This document shows positions 24,848 to 31,314 of a stretch of 54,791 nt of DNA, piece after piece; positions within the stretch are counted from its first letter, which is position 1, and the number at the start of each line of letters is the position of its first letter. Source of the DNA: a virus; the IMG/VR virus record IMGVR_UViG_3300042446_001590, positions 1 through 54,791 of that record; one strand, given 5' to 3'. The notes under the pieces were generated by a model, which was given only the letters and a program-made list of their open reading frames with translations, was not told the DNA's origin and did not search any database. The translations under genes and the position numbers were made by a program.

Positions 24848-25373
24848 AAAACGTTTATACGTTAGTTCTGAAGATGCTTGGATGTATATTCAAGCACCAA
24901 AAAACATGGGACATACTGCCACTCACTATACTAGAGTACCAAGCATTGATCCTAAATACCCAAGTGGAGACGGATGGGAAGATGTAATTTATCTTCATGA
25001 ACCAATACTAGACCCTTCAGGTGCTATCCGTAAACCAGAATGGATATATGTTTTAGTTAATGTATCTATGCATGGTATGGTTAAAGTAGGAATGACTACT
25101 AATACAGTAGAAGAACGTGCTAAAGAAATCAATGCTGCTACTGGCGTTCCTACACCTTGGATACCAGTATTTAAATTTAAATGTTATGGCTCTCGTTATT
25201 TAGAGAAAGAAGTTCATGATCATTTACATCAATATAGAGTAGCAAACAATAGAGAAATGTTCAGTACAGATGCTATGACAGCTCAAAAAGTAATAGAAAA
25301 ACTAGGCGTTAACTATGCTAATGCATTGTATGTAGCTACTGAATTAAAACAAGATTTGGAAAATCAAAATTAA
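24840..25373 (+). CDS. GIY-YIG-type nuclease domain protein (T5orf172/MUG113-like)
   Basis: Residues ~68-150 of this 177-residue protein match the T5orf172 branch of the GIY-YIG superfamily: 'WIYVLVNVSMHGMVKVGMTTNTVEERAKEI' is followed by 'YLEKEVHDHLHQYRVANNREMF'. The Gly-Met and Arg/Glu positions correspond to the usual catalytic layout. The N-terminal ~65 residues are a separate extension (VSSEDAWMYIQAPKNMGHTA). It overlaps the upstream gene by eight bases. The family contains DNA nucleases and proteins of unknown action; a role in host DNA breakdown or in homing is possible, but no intron or adjacent split gene is seen. Confidence 0.75.
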   Translation: MSKKRLYVSSEDAWMYIQAPKNMGHTATHYTRVPSIDPKYPSGDGWEDVIYLHEPILDPSGAIRKPEWIYVLVNVSMHGMVKVGMTTNTVEERAKEINAATGVPTPWIPVFKFKCYGSRYLEKEVHDHLHQYRVANNREMFSTDAMTAQKVIEKLGVNYANALYVATELKQDLENQN

Positions 25374-25386
25374 TATTTTATATTTA
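25355..25386 (+). promoter_or_regulatory. Host-like promoter before queD
   Basis: TTTG at 25355-25358, a 20-base spacer beginning GAAAATCAAAA, and TATATTTA at 25379-25386. The ATG follows seven bases later, so the mRNA leader would be only a few bases. It lies inside the 3' end of the GIY-YIG gene. Confidence 0.7.
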
Positions 25387-25393
25387 AAACAAT

Positions 25394-25873
25394 ATGGCAA
25401 GATACATCTCAACAAAAACATTCGACAACTATTCAGTTGCGATTAGACAATGGAAAGCACAGCATTCACACTGTCAATTATTACATGGTTATGGAATCTA
25501 CTTCAAAGTATGGTTCGCATCTAACCAACCAGATCTAGACAAGCAATTAGATGAAATGAATTGGATTGTTGACTTTGGAGGATTTAAAACTAAACCAGTA
25601 GGAAACGGATTAAAAGATTGGATGGACCATATGTGGGATCATACAGTATTAATTGAAAAAGATGATCCGTATGCTGATATATTTGTACAAATGGAACAAA
25701 TGGGATTAGCTAAAGTTCATTTAATGGATAAAATGGGCTGTGAGTCATTAGCTAAATTAGTATCAGATAAATTTAACGAAGTATTATCTAATACAGATGG
25801 TGCTAGATGTAAAGTAATTAAAGTAGAGTGTTTCGAACACGGTAAAAATTCATCAATATTTGAAGCAGAATAA
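25394..25873 (+). CDS. queD: 6-carboxytetrahydropterin synthase (QueD)
   Basis: The 159-residue protein has the QueD/PTPS metal and catalytic pattern: 'WKAQHSHCQLLHGYGIYFKVWF' (Cys catalytic, His zinc ligands), 'LDEMNWIVDFGGFK' and 'WMDHMWDHTVLIEKDDP', where the HTVL His is a conserved active-site residue. The C-terminus has VIKVECFEHGKNSSIF. It makes 6-carboxytetrahydropterin from the FolE product, step two of preQ0 synthesis. It heads the 7-deazaguanine cassette and has its own host-like promoter. Confidence 0.92.
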   Translation: MARYISTKTFDNYSVAIRQWKAQHSHCQLLHGYGIYFKVWFASNQPDLDKQLDEMNWIVDFGGFKTKPVGNGLKDWMDHMWDHTVLIEKDDPYADIFVQMEQMGLAKVHLMDKMGCESLAKLVSDKFNEVLSNTDGARCKVIKVECFEHGKNSSIFEAE

Positions 25874-25874
25874 T

Positions 25875-26672
25875 ATGAAAATTAGTCATGAAGTTCCTTT
25901 ATCATTATTAAAATCAAGTAGATTATTTAATGATTACGATTATTGTTTACCTCACTTATTAGATAAACATGAAGAATACAAAGAATATTTTTTAGAAGGA
26001 CAAACATTGCCTCAAAAGCGTTTTGTTATCATGGATAATGGTTTGTTTGAAGGTGTAACTCACACTGAAAAAGATTTAATTGAAAAAATTAATCTAATTA
26101 AACCAGATATCTTTATTGTTCCTGATGAATGGAATGACACAGCACTTACCCACAGAAATGCTAAGTATTGGATGAATGTAATTAAAGAACAACTACCTAA
26201 AGAAACTGAATTGATGGTAGTAATGCAAGGGCATACTTTAGGTGATTTTATGAATCTATACAACCAATGTGCTGCTTTAGGATATACACACTTTGCATTT
26301 AATCATTCATCTATATATTATCAACATGATGGATACCATCCAAATCTATTAGTAAATCAAATGATGAATAGAATTTATATAATTTCAAGACTATATAAAG
26401 AAAAAATCATTAAAGATAGCCATTATGTCCACTTATTAGGAGCATCATTACCACAAGAATTCATGTATTATAGAGAACCAGAATTTGCATTTATTAAATC
26501 TGTAGATACATCATCTCCAATTATAAATGGTATTTTAGAGATACCATATGAAGATTATGGTTTATTAACTAAACCTAAAAACAAAATTGAAGAATTTATG
26601 GAAGGTGATTGGTCAAAGCAAATTGGACATTTAACTCACAATATTCACAAATTTAAAAAATTTATAAAATAA
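25875..26672 (+). CDS. DpdA/tRNA-guanine transglycosylase-like protein
   Basis: The ATG at 25875, one base after the queD stop, gives 265 residues; an in-frame TTG at 25860 is less likely. Features match phage transglycosylase-like (DpdA-type) proteins: VIMDNGLFEG (Asp54), 'DIFIVPDEWNDT' (Asp84), 'ELMVVMQGHT' (Gln118-Gly119), 'VHLLGASLP', and 'FIKSVDTSSPIINGI' with Asp211 as candidate nucleophile. DpdA exchanges guanine in DNA for preQ0 or a derivative. Placement between queD and queC, with folE and queE nearby, supports this. It is shorter than most TGT/DpdA proteins and might act on RNA instead. Confidence 0.66.
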   Translation: MKISHEVPLSLLKSSRLFNDYDYCLPHLLDKHEEYKEYFLEGQTLPQKRFVIMDNGLFEGVTHTEKDLIEKINLIKPDIFIVPDEWNDTALTHRNAKYWMNVIKEQLPKETELMVVMQGHTLGDFMNLYNQCAALGYTHFAFNHSSIYYQHDGYHPNLLVNQMMNRIYIISRLYKEKIIKDSHYVHLLGASLPQEFMYYREPEFAFIKSVDTSSPIINGILEIPYEDYGLLTKPKNKIEEFMEGDWSKQIGHLTHNIHKFKKFIK

Positions 26673-26685
26673 ATTAAACAACAAC

Positions 26686-27078
26686 ATGGCACAAACACTC
26701 ACATCATGTACTACAACATTGGGACATTCAGGTACAACAACAGGAACAGCGTACTTTCAACCAAGTACAGGAACAATATCATCAGGTACATATATTAGTG
26801 GTGGTGATATTTCTAGTTTTACAGTACCAAATTTAACAACATCAAATTTAACAATTTCATCAATTAACCAAAACGCAATTATGCAAAACAAAGTAGCAGT
26901 GTTCAAAGTAACACGTAATGACAAAAACGAAATTACATCAACTGAATTCATTAAAGAAATGTGGATTCAAACTAAAAACAATCAATCAGTAGAATTTGAA
27001 GTAGCTAGAGATAAAGACTTAGCTAAGTATAAAGCTGAAGATTTATCTATTAGAACAATCTATACAGTAACATTCTAA
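26686..27078 (+). CDS. Hypothetical Thr/Ser-rich protein
   Basis: The 130-residue protein has two parts. Residues 1-65 are Thr/Ser/Gly-rich and repetitive (TTTGTAYFQPSTGTISSGTY), like a fibre or adhesin. Residues 66-130 are more globular and charged (VAVFKVTRNDKNEITSTEFI). There is no signal peptide or catalytic motif. It lies inside the 7-deazaguanine cassette but looks more like a structural protein. I do not recognise it. Confidence 0.65.
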   Translation: MAQTLTSCTTTLGHSGTTTGTAYFQPSTGTISSGTYISGGDISSFTVPNLTTSNLTISSINQNAIMQNKVAVFKVTRNDKNEITSTEFIKEMWIQTKNNQSVEFEVARDKDLAKYKAEDLSIRTIYTVTF

Positions 27079-27079
27079 A

Positions 27080-27742
27080 ATGAAAAAAATCGTATTCTGT
27101 TTACCTGGAAGAGAGTTTAGTGGTAGATTTCTATCATGTTGGACTGAGTTAGTATACGCTTGCTTATCGCAAGGTATTCAACCTATAATGTCTCAACAAT
27201 ACTCACCCTTACTATATTACGTTCGTAATATGTGCTTAGGAGGAGATAACTTAGCAGGTATCAAACAGGTACCATTCCAAGGTAAACTAGATTATGATTA
27301 TATAATGTGGATTGATTCAGACATTGTATTCACACCCGATCAATTCTTTAAGTTAATAGACAACGATAAAGATATTTCATCAGGTTTGTATATGATGGCT
27401 GACAATACCCATTATGCTACAGTTGAAAATTGGGATGATGAGTTCTTTCAAAAGAATGGACATATGCAATTCGTAAACAGAGAGATACTATCTAAGAAGA
27501 AAGATTTATTTAAAGCTGACTATACAGGATTTGGATGGATACTAATGAAGAAAGGCGTATTTGAATCTTTAGAATATCCTTGGTTTCAACCAATGTGGAC
27601 TGAATATGAAACAGATGGAAAGATTATTAGAGATTTCTCAATGGAAGACGTAGCCTTCTGTAGAATGATTAAAGAAAAAGGCTTTGATGTCTGGATTGAT
27701 CCTACAATAGTGGTAGGGCACGAAAAAATGGTTATATTATAA
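27080..27742 (+). CDS. GT-A type glycosyltransferase in the 7-deazaguanine cassette
   Basis: The 220-residue protein starts one base after the previous stop. It has a GT-A/GT2-like fold signature: an N-terminal beta strand KKIVFCLPG, a metal-binding D.D in 'YDYIMWIDSDIVFTPDQFF', 'TGFGWILMKKGVFE' and 'SMEDVAFCRMIKEKGFDVWID'. By family it moves a sugar from a nucleotide-sugar donor. Its place between the DpdA-like gene and queC, apart from the main glycan cluster, suggests it could modify the base or a related product. A protein or surface-glycan target is equally possible. Confidence 0.8.
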   Translation: MKKIVFCLPGREFSGRFLSCWTELVYACLSQGIQPIMSQQYSPLLYYVRNMCLGGDNLAGIKQVPFQGKLDYDYIMWIDSDIVFTPDQFFKLIDNDKDISSGLYMMADNTHYATVENWDDEFFQKNGHMQFVNREILSKKKDLFKADYTGFGWILMKKGVFESLEYPWFQPMWTEYETDGKIIRDFSMEDVAFCRMIKEKGFDVWIDPTIVVGHEKMVIL

Positions 27743-27751
27743 AAAAAACAA

Positions 27752-27934
27752 ATGGCAAAATTACAAAAAATTGAAACTACTCATTACATTTATGAGTACG
27801 AATTAAGTGAAGATGAATTAGCACTATATATTAGTGATCCTGATACATTTTGGGAAGATTTTAGCGATGAATGGAATGATCCATATATGGATGTAGATTC
27901 AACTCAACCAGAAATTAACTTTTTAGAAGAATAA
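27752..27934 (+). CDS. Small acidic hypothetical protein
   Basis: The 60-residue protein is strongly acidic, with Asp/Glu clusters (SEDELALYISDPDTFWEDFS, then DEWNDPYMDVDSTQPEINFL) and several aromatics. No basic or Cys cluster is present. It lies nine bases after the glycosyltransferase and six before queC. It could be a DNA-mimic or interaction peptide, but this rests only on its acidity. Confidence 0.55.
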   Translation: MAKLQKIETTHYIYEYELSEDELALYISDPDTFWEDFSDEWNDPYMDVDSTQPEINFLEE

Positions 27935-27939
27935 ATAAA

Positions 27940-28758
27940 ATGAAAAAACAAGCAGTATTATCACTAAGCGGAGGAATGGATAGCTCTAGCTTACTGCTTC
28001 ATCTACTCGCCAATGGCTATGAAGTAACATCATTATCCTTTGACTATGGTCAAAAACACAATGTCGAATTAGAACGAGCTAAAGATTTAGTTAGCTATTT
28101 AAATTCACAATGTACAGAAAATAACTGTTATGGTGGATGTGAAGTTAAACATCAAGTAATTACTTTAGATGGTTTATCTCAATTATTAAATTCATCATTA
28201 GTATCTGGTGGTTCAGAAGTACCTGAAGGTCATTATGCTGAAGAAAATATGAAAGCAACTGTAGTGCCTAATCGTAATAAAATATTTAGTTCAATTATTC
28301 AAGCAGTTGCATTATCAGTTGCTGAACAAAAGAATACTGAATGTGTAATTGCTATGGGTATACACGCAGGTGACCATGCTATATATCCTGACTGTAGACA
28401 AGAGTTTCGTGATATCGATTATGAAGCGTTTAAAGCTGGTAATTGGGGTGCTGAGAAAGTAACATATTATACTCCGTATTTAGAAGGTGATAAATACACT
28501 ATATTAGAGGATGGCGCTAAGTGTTGCAAAATACTAGGCCTTGATTTTAACGCAGTATATAGCCGAACTAATACGTCTTATAAGCCATACCCGTCAGGCA
28601 ACTCAGATTATAAATCAGCATCATCAGTTGAACGTGTTGAAGCATTTATTAAATTAGGTCGCCCAGATCCAGTTCAATATGAAGACGAGACAGGTCTAGT
28701 GACATGGGAACACGTAGTAAATGAAGTAACTAAAGTATTAGAAAGTCATGAAAAATAG
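27940..28758 (+). CDS. queC: 7-cyano-7-deazaguanine synthase (QueC), zinc cysteines missing
   Basis: The 272-residue protein has the PP-loop LSLSGGMDSSSLLLHL (SGGMDS at 9-14), 'SFDYGQKHNVELERA', 'VVPNRNKIF', 'IHAGDHAIYPDCRQEF' and 'GRPDPVQYE', all typical of QueC, which turns 7-carboxy-7-deazaguanine into preQ0 using ATP and ammonia. The C-terminal zinc site normally reads C..........CG.C..C.ER.EAF. Here it reads TSYKPYPSGNSDYKSASSVERVEAF, so all four Cys positions are replaced. Zinc may be absent or bound by other residues, for example the cluster CTENNCYGGC near residue 52. Its place in the cassette is clear. Confidence 0.9.
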   Translation: MKKQAVLSLSGGMDSSSLLLHLLANGYEVTSLSFDYGQKHNVELERAKDLVSYLNSQCTENNCYGGCEVKHQVITLDGLSQLLNSSLVSGGSEVPEGHYAEENMKATVVPNRNKIFSSIIQAVALSVAEQKNTECVIAMGIHAGDHAIYPDCRQEFRDIDYEAFKAGNWGAEKVTYYTPYLEGDKYTILEDGAKCCKILGLDFNAVYSRTNTSYKPYPSGNSDYKSASSVERVEAFIKLGRPDPVQYEDETGLVTWEHVVNEVTKVLESHEK

Positions 28759-28966
28759 AAAACAACATAAAATGAATGTGGGAAAAGAATCACATAAGGA
28801 AATTGACTTTAATAAACTTCCTGATCCTAAATTACACCAACGTGTTAGTTTCTTTAAATCAGGAATTAGAATAGCAGGTTATATTACTTTACCTTTTAAC
28901 TTAGCTATAGGAGCTATTATACTTGTATTAAGTGAGTTAATTGGTATTATAGAAGAGTTAGTATAA
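28748..28966 (+). CDS. Small membrane protein
   Basis: This starts 11 bases before the end of queC; an alternative ATG is at 28778. The basic N-terminus is followed by amphipathic residues and a hydrophobic segment near the C-terminus (GYITLPFNLAIGAIILVLSE), predicted to span the membrane once. The protein ends in IGIIEELV. The function is unknown; it may be an inner-membrane superinfection or lysis accessory. Confidence 0.55.
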   Translation: MKNRKQHKMNVGKESHKEIDFNKLPDPKLHQRVSFFKSGIRIAGYITLPFNLAIGAIILVLSELIGIIEELV

Positions 28967-28970
28967 TAAA

Positions 28971-29002
28971 TTTGGAAAGGCAAAAATAGTTTATTAAATT
29001 CA
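28971..29002 (+). promoter_or_regulatory. Host-like promoter for the small HTH gene
   Basis: TTTG at 28971-28974, a 20-base spacer beginning GAAAGGCAAAA, and TAAATTCA at 28995-29002. A 24-base leader precedes the ATG. With the terminator at 29244 it defines a short single-gene transcript. Confidence 0.6.
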
Positions 29003-29026
29003 AACAACAAATAAAATAAAAAAGTT

Positions 29027-29233
29027 ATGAAATTAAATCGCACAGCAAAACAAGCATTCTACAGTGCTAGAAGAAGAGATGGTGATTCTGCTAGATTAGC
29101 AGAGATGAGTGGATACTCAACCTCTCACGTTACTAACGTTTTAAATGGTCACCGTAATGTTACGGATACCTTAGCAAACGCAATGTATAACATTTCTAGA
29201 CGTAGATTGAAAAACAGCCAAGTAGCTGCTTAA
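29027..29233 (+). CDS. Small helix-turn-helix DNA-binding protein
   Basis: The 68-residue protein is basic and has a helix-turn-helix of XRE/LacI-like form: 'DSARLAEMSGYSTSHVTNVLNGHRNVTD', where the SGYSTSHVTNVLNG segment is the recognition helix. The C-terminus is RRRLKNSQVAA. It lies alone between a host-like promoter and a strong terminator, the classic arrangement for a regulator. It likely controls transcription of phage or host genes. Confidence 0.75.
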   Translation: MKLNRTAKQAFYSARRRDGDSARLAEMSGYSTSHVTNVLNGHRNVTDTLANAMYNISRRRLKNSQVAA

Positions 29234-29243
29234 GCAAAAACCC

Positions 29244-29274
29244 AATACCCTCTATTTTACATAGGGGGTATTTT
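29244..29274 (+). terminator. Rho-independent terminator after the HTH gene
   Basis: A 12-bp stem AATACCCTCTAT / ATAGGGGGTATT with one wobble and a TTTAC loop is followed by TTCTATTT. It closes the single-gene unit before queE. Confidence 0.88.
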
Positions 29275-29299
29275 CTATTTAAACAACAAACAATAAAAT

Positions 29300-30070
29300 A
29301 TGGAGCGCATATCTGATTACAATAAAAAAATTCAAGTAATTGAAATTTATCCTTGTGTACAAAGCGAAGGCAGTAGACAAGGAAGACCTACAGTAGCTAT
29401 TAGAACAACAGGCTGTACTCACAGATGTTGGTTTGGTGAAGGTGGATGGTGTGATTCTTGGTACACAAGTATTCATCCTGAAAAAGGTAAATTTACATTT
29501 AATGACATCGTTAAAATGTATGATGAAAATCCTCACATTAAAGAAATGATGTTAACAGGTGGTGCACCTACAATGCATCCAGTATTAGTAAACGAATTAA
29601 CACATTTTGCAAATGAAAGAGGTATTCTCATCACTATGGAAACTGAAGGTAGTCACTTTGTTGAGACTGATTTTCCTATCGGTCTCTTATCTATTAGTCC
29701 TAAGTTTAGCAATAGCGTTCCTAGGGTTGGGATTCTTACTCCACTTGGGAAAGAAGTGGATCAAAAGTTTGTGGACCAACATAACAAATACCGTCTTAAC
29801 ATTCCTGAAATTAAAAAAATGATCGAATTTCATTCTGATTATCATTTAAAACCAGTATGGGATGGTACAGAAGAAAACTTAGCTGAAATTGAAGCATTTA
29901 GAGTTGAATTAGGTATCCCTAAAAACAAAACATGGATTATGCCCGCTGGTGATACAGCAGAAGAATTAACTAGAATGTATCCAATTTCAATTGAAATGTG
30001 TACTAGAGAAGGTTATAACTGGACTGGTAGAGATCATATTATAGCTTACGGACAAAAGAGAGGAGTGTAG
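29300..30070 (+). CDS. queE: 7-carboxy-7-deazaguanine synthase (QueE), unusual radical-SAM motif
   Basis: The 256-residue protein has QueE features: 'IYPCVQSEGSRQGRPTVAIR', a Cys cluster GCTHRCWFGEGGWCDSWYT, 'MMLTGGAPTMHP', and a late 'YHLKPVWDGTEEN' and 'TWIMPAGDT'. The Cys spacing is CX3CX7C instead of CX3CX2C, with an insertion before the Trp-Cys, and the SAM-binding GGEP is GGAP. All three Cys are present, so a [4Fe-4S] cluster is still likely. It makes 7-carboxy-7-deazaguanine in step three of preQ0 synthesis. It follows a terminator, so the start of its transcript is unclear; no clear promoter box is seen in the 25-base gap. Confidence 0.9.
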   Translation: MERISDYNKKIQVIEIYPCVQSEGSRQGRPTVAIRTTGCTHRCWFGEGGWCDSWYTSIHPEKGKFTFNDIVKMYDENPHIKEMMLTGGAPTMHPVLVNELTHFANERGILITMETEGSHFVETDFPIGLLSISPKFSNSVPRVGILTPLGKEVDQKFVDQHNKYRLNIPEIKKMIEFHSDYHLKPVWDGTEENLAEIEAFRVELGIPKNKTWIMPAGDTAEELTRMYPISIEMCTREGYNWTGRDHIIAYGQKRGV

Positions 30071-30072
30071 TT

Positions 30073-30582
30073 ATGAGAATACTATTTGGAACATCAGCAT
30101 TAGATACTGCTGTAAAAAAAATAGCCAAACATATTACAGAACAAAAACACCCATCACCACCAGTAATGATCTGTGTTTTAAATGGAGCATTTATGTTCTT
30201 TACTGATTTAGTTAAGGAAATAAAAATGGATTGTGAAATCGATTTTATTAGAGTTAAATCATATGAGGGTAGAGAACAGTATGATATTAAAATACTTAAA
30301 GATATTGAATCAAATATTGATGGTAAAAATATCTACATTATAGATGATATTCTAGATTCAGGCAATACAATGAAGGCGCTTATTAAGCATTTATCTCATA
30401 GACACAAACCACGTTCAATCACACCTATTGTATTGTTTAAACGCTATGATAATGAATGGCCTGTAGCGCATGGTATTGAATTAAAAGATGAAACATGGAT
30501 CCATGGTTATGGATTAGACAATGAAAAAGGTTTAGGAAGAAATCTTCCTTATATACTTGGAGATTTAACAGAAGTTGAGTAA
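30073..30582 (+). CDS. Hypoxanthine/guanine phosphoribosyltransferase
   Basis: The 169-residue protein has the purine PRTase layout: 'MICVLNGAFMFFTDLVKEI', then 'IDFIRVKSYEG', and the PRPP-binding loop NIYIIDDILDSGNTMKALI with the two conserved Asp and SGNT. 'WIHGYGLDNEKGLGRNLPYI' matches the C-terminal base-binding part. It converts hypoxanthine or guanine with PRPP to IMP or GMP. It starts two bases after queE and precedes folE by nine bases, so it may feed GTP into preQ0 synthesis or salvage guanine released by base exchange. Confidence 0.9.
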   Translation: MRILFGTSALDTAVKKIAKHITEQKHPSPPVMICVLNGAFMFFTDLVKEIKMDCEIDFIRVKSYEGREQYDIKILKDIESNIDGKNIYIIDDILDSGNTMKALIKHLSHRHKPRSITPIVLFKRYDNEWPVAHGIELKDETWIHGYGLDNEKGLGRNLPYILGDLTEVE

Positions 30583-30591
30583 ATTTAAATT

Positions 30592-31314
30592 ATGGAAAAT
30601 AAAAGACGTAAAACAGCTGATATTGAAAAATTAGAGACAGCACAAGCAGGTTTTGCAAATGGTATTTCATTGCAATTAAAAGACCTAATTAATAAAGGAC
30701 AACATCGTTCTTTAAATGACAAAGAAAAGAAAAAAATTATTACTAACGCTGAAAAAGCATATGGTAAATTTTTAACTGCATTAGGTGTAGATTGGGAAAA
30801 TGACCCAAACAGTATGGAAACACCTCGTCGTGTATCTAAGGCATATGTAAATGACTTATGGAGAGGTAGATATGAAATACCAACTGAAATTACAGCATTC
30901 CCTAGTGATGGATACAATGGTATTGTTTTAGAACGAGACATTCCAGTAACAAGTATGTGTTCTCATCATCACCAAGCTATCTTAGGTAATGTTCATATTG
31001 CTTATATTCCTGGAGTTGATGGTAAAGTAATTGGTTTAAGTAAATTAAATCGTATTGTAGAACACTTTGGACGTAGAGGTGCAATTCAAGAACAATTAAC
31101 AGTAGCTATTCACAATGCAATTAATGAAATTTGTGAAGGTAATATTGGAGTGATGGTTGTAGTTCATGCAGGTCACCAATGTGTATCTTGCAGAGGCGTT
31201 AAACATCAAGGCGCTAGTATGGTTACTAGTGAAGTATCAGGTGTGTTTGCTGACCACACAAGAACAGCTAAAATTGAAGTATTAGAAATGTTAAAATTAA
31301 AAATATGTTGCTAA
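30592..31314 (+). CDS. folE: GTP cyclohydrolase I (FolE)
   Basis: The C-terminal two thirds of this 240-residue protein match FolE: 'DPNSMETPRRVSKAYVNDLW', 'VTSMCSHHHQAILGNVHIAY' (zinc Cys and His), 'VIGLSKLNRIVEHFGRRGAIQEQL' and 'GHQCVSCRGVKHQGASMVTS'. The first ~60 residues are a basic extension. It opens the GTP ring to dihydroneopterin triphosphate, step one toward preQ0 (and folate). It is the last step-enzyme in the cassette and overlaps the dUTPase-like gene by 10 bases. Confidence 0.93.
   Translation: MENKRRKTADIEKLETAQAGFANGISLQLKDLINKGQHRSLNDKEKKKIITNAEKAYGKFLTALGVDWENDPNSMETPRRVSKAYVNDLWRGRYEIPTEITAFPSDGYNGIVLERDIPVTSMCSHHHQAILGNVHIAYIPGVDGKVIGLSKLNRIVEHFGRRGAIQEQLTVAIHNAINEICEGNIGVMVVVHAGHQCVSCRGVKHQGASMVTSEVSGVFADHTRTAKIEVLEMLKLKICC

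Noticed and set aside
25860-25874. TTG start five codons upstream for the DpdA-like gene
   Set aside because: It overlaps the end of queD and adds only KQNN-type residues; the ATG at 25875 follows the queD stop by one base as in neighbouring genes.
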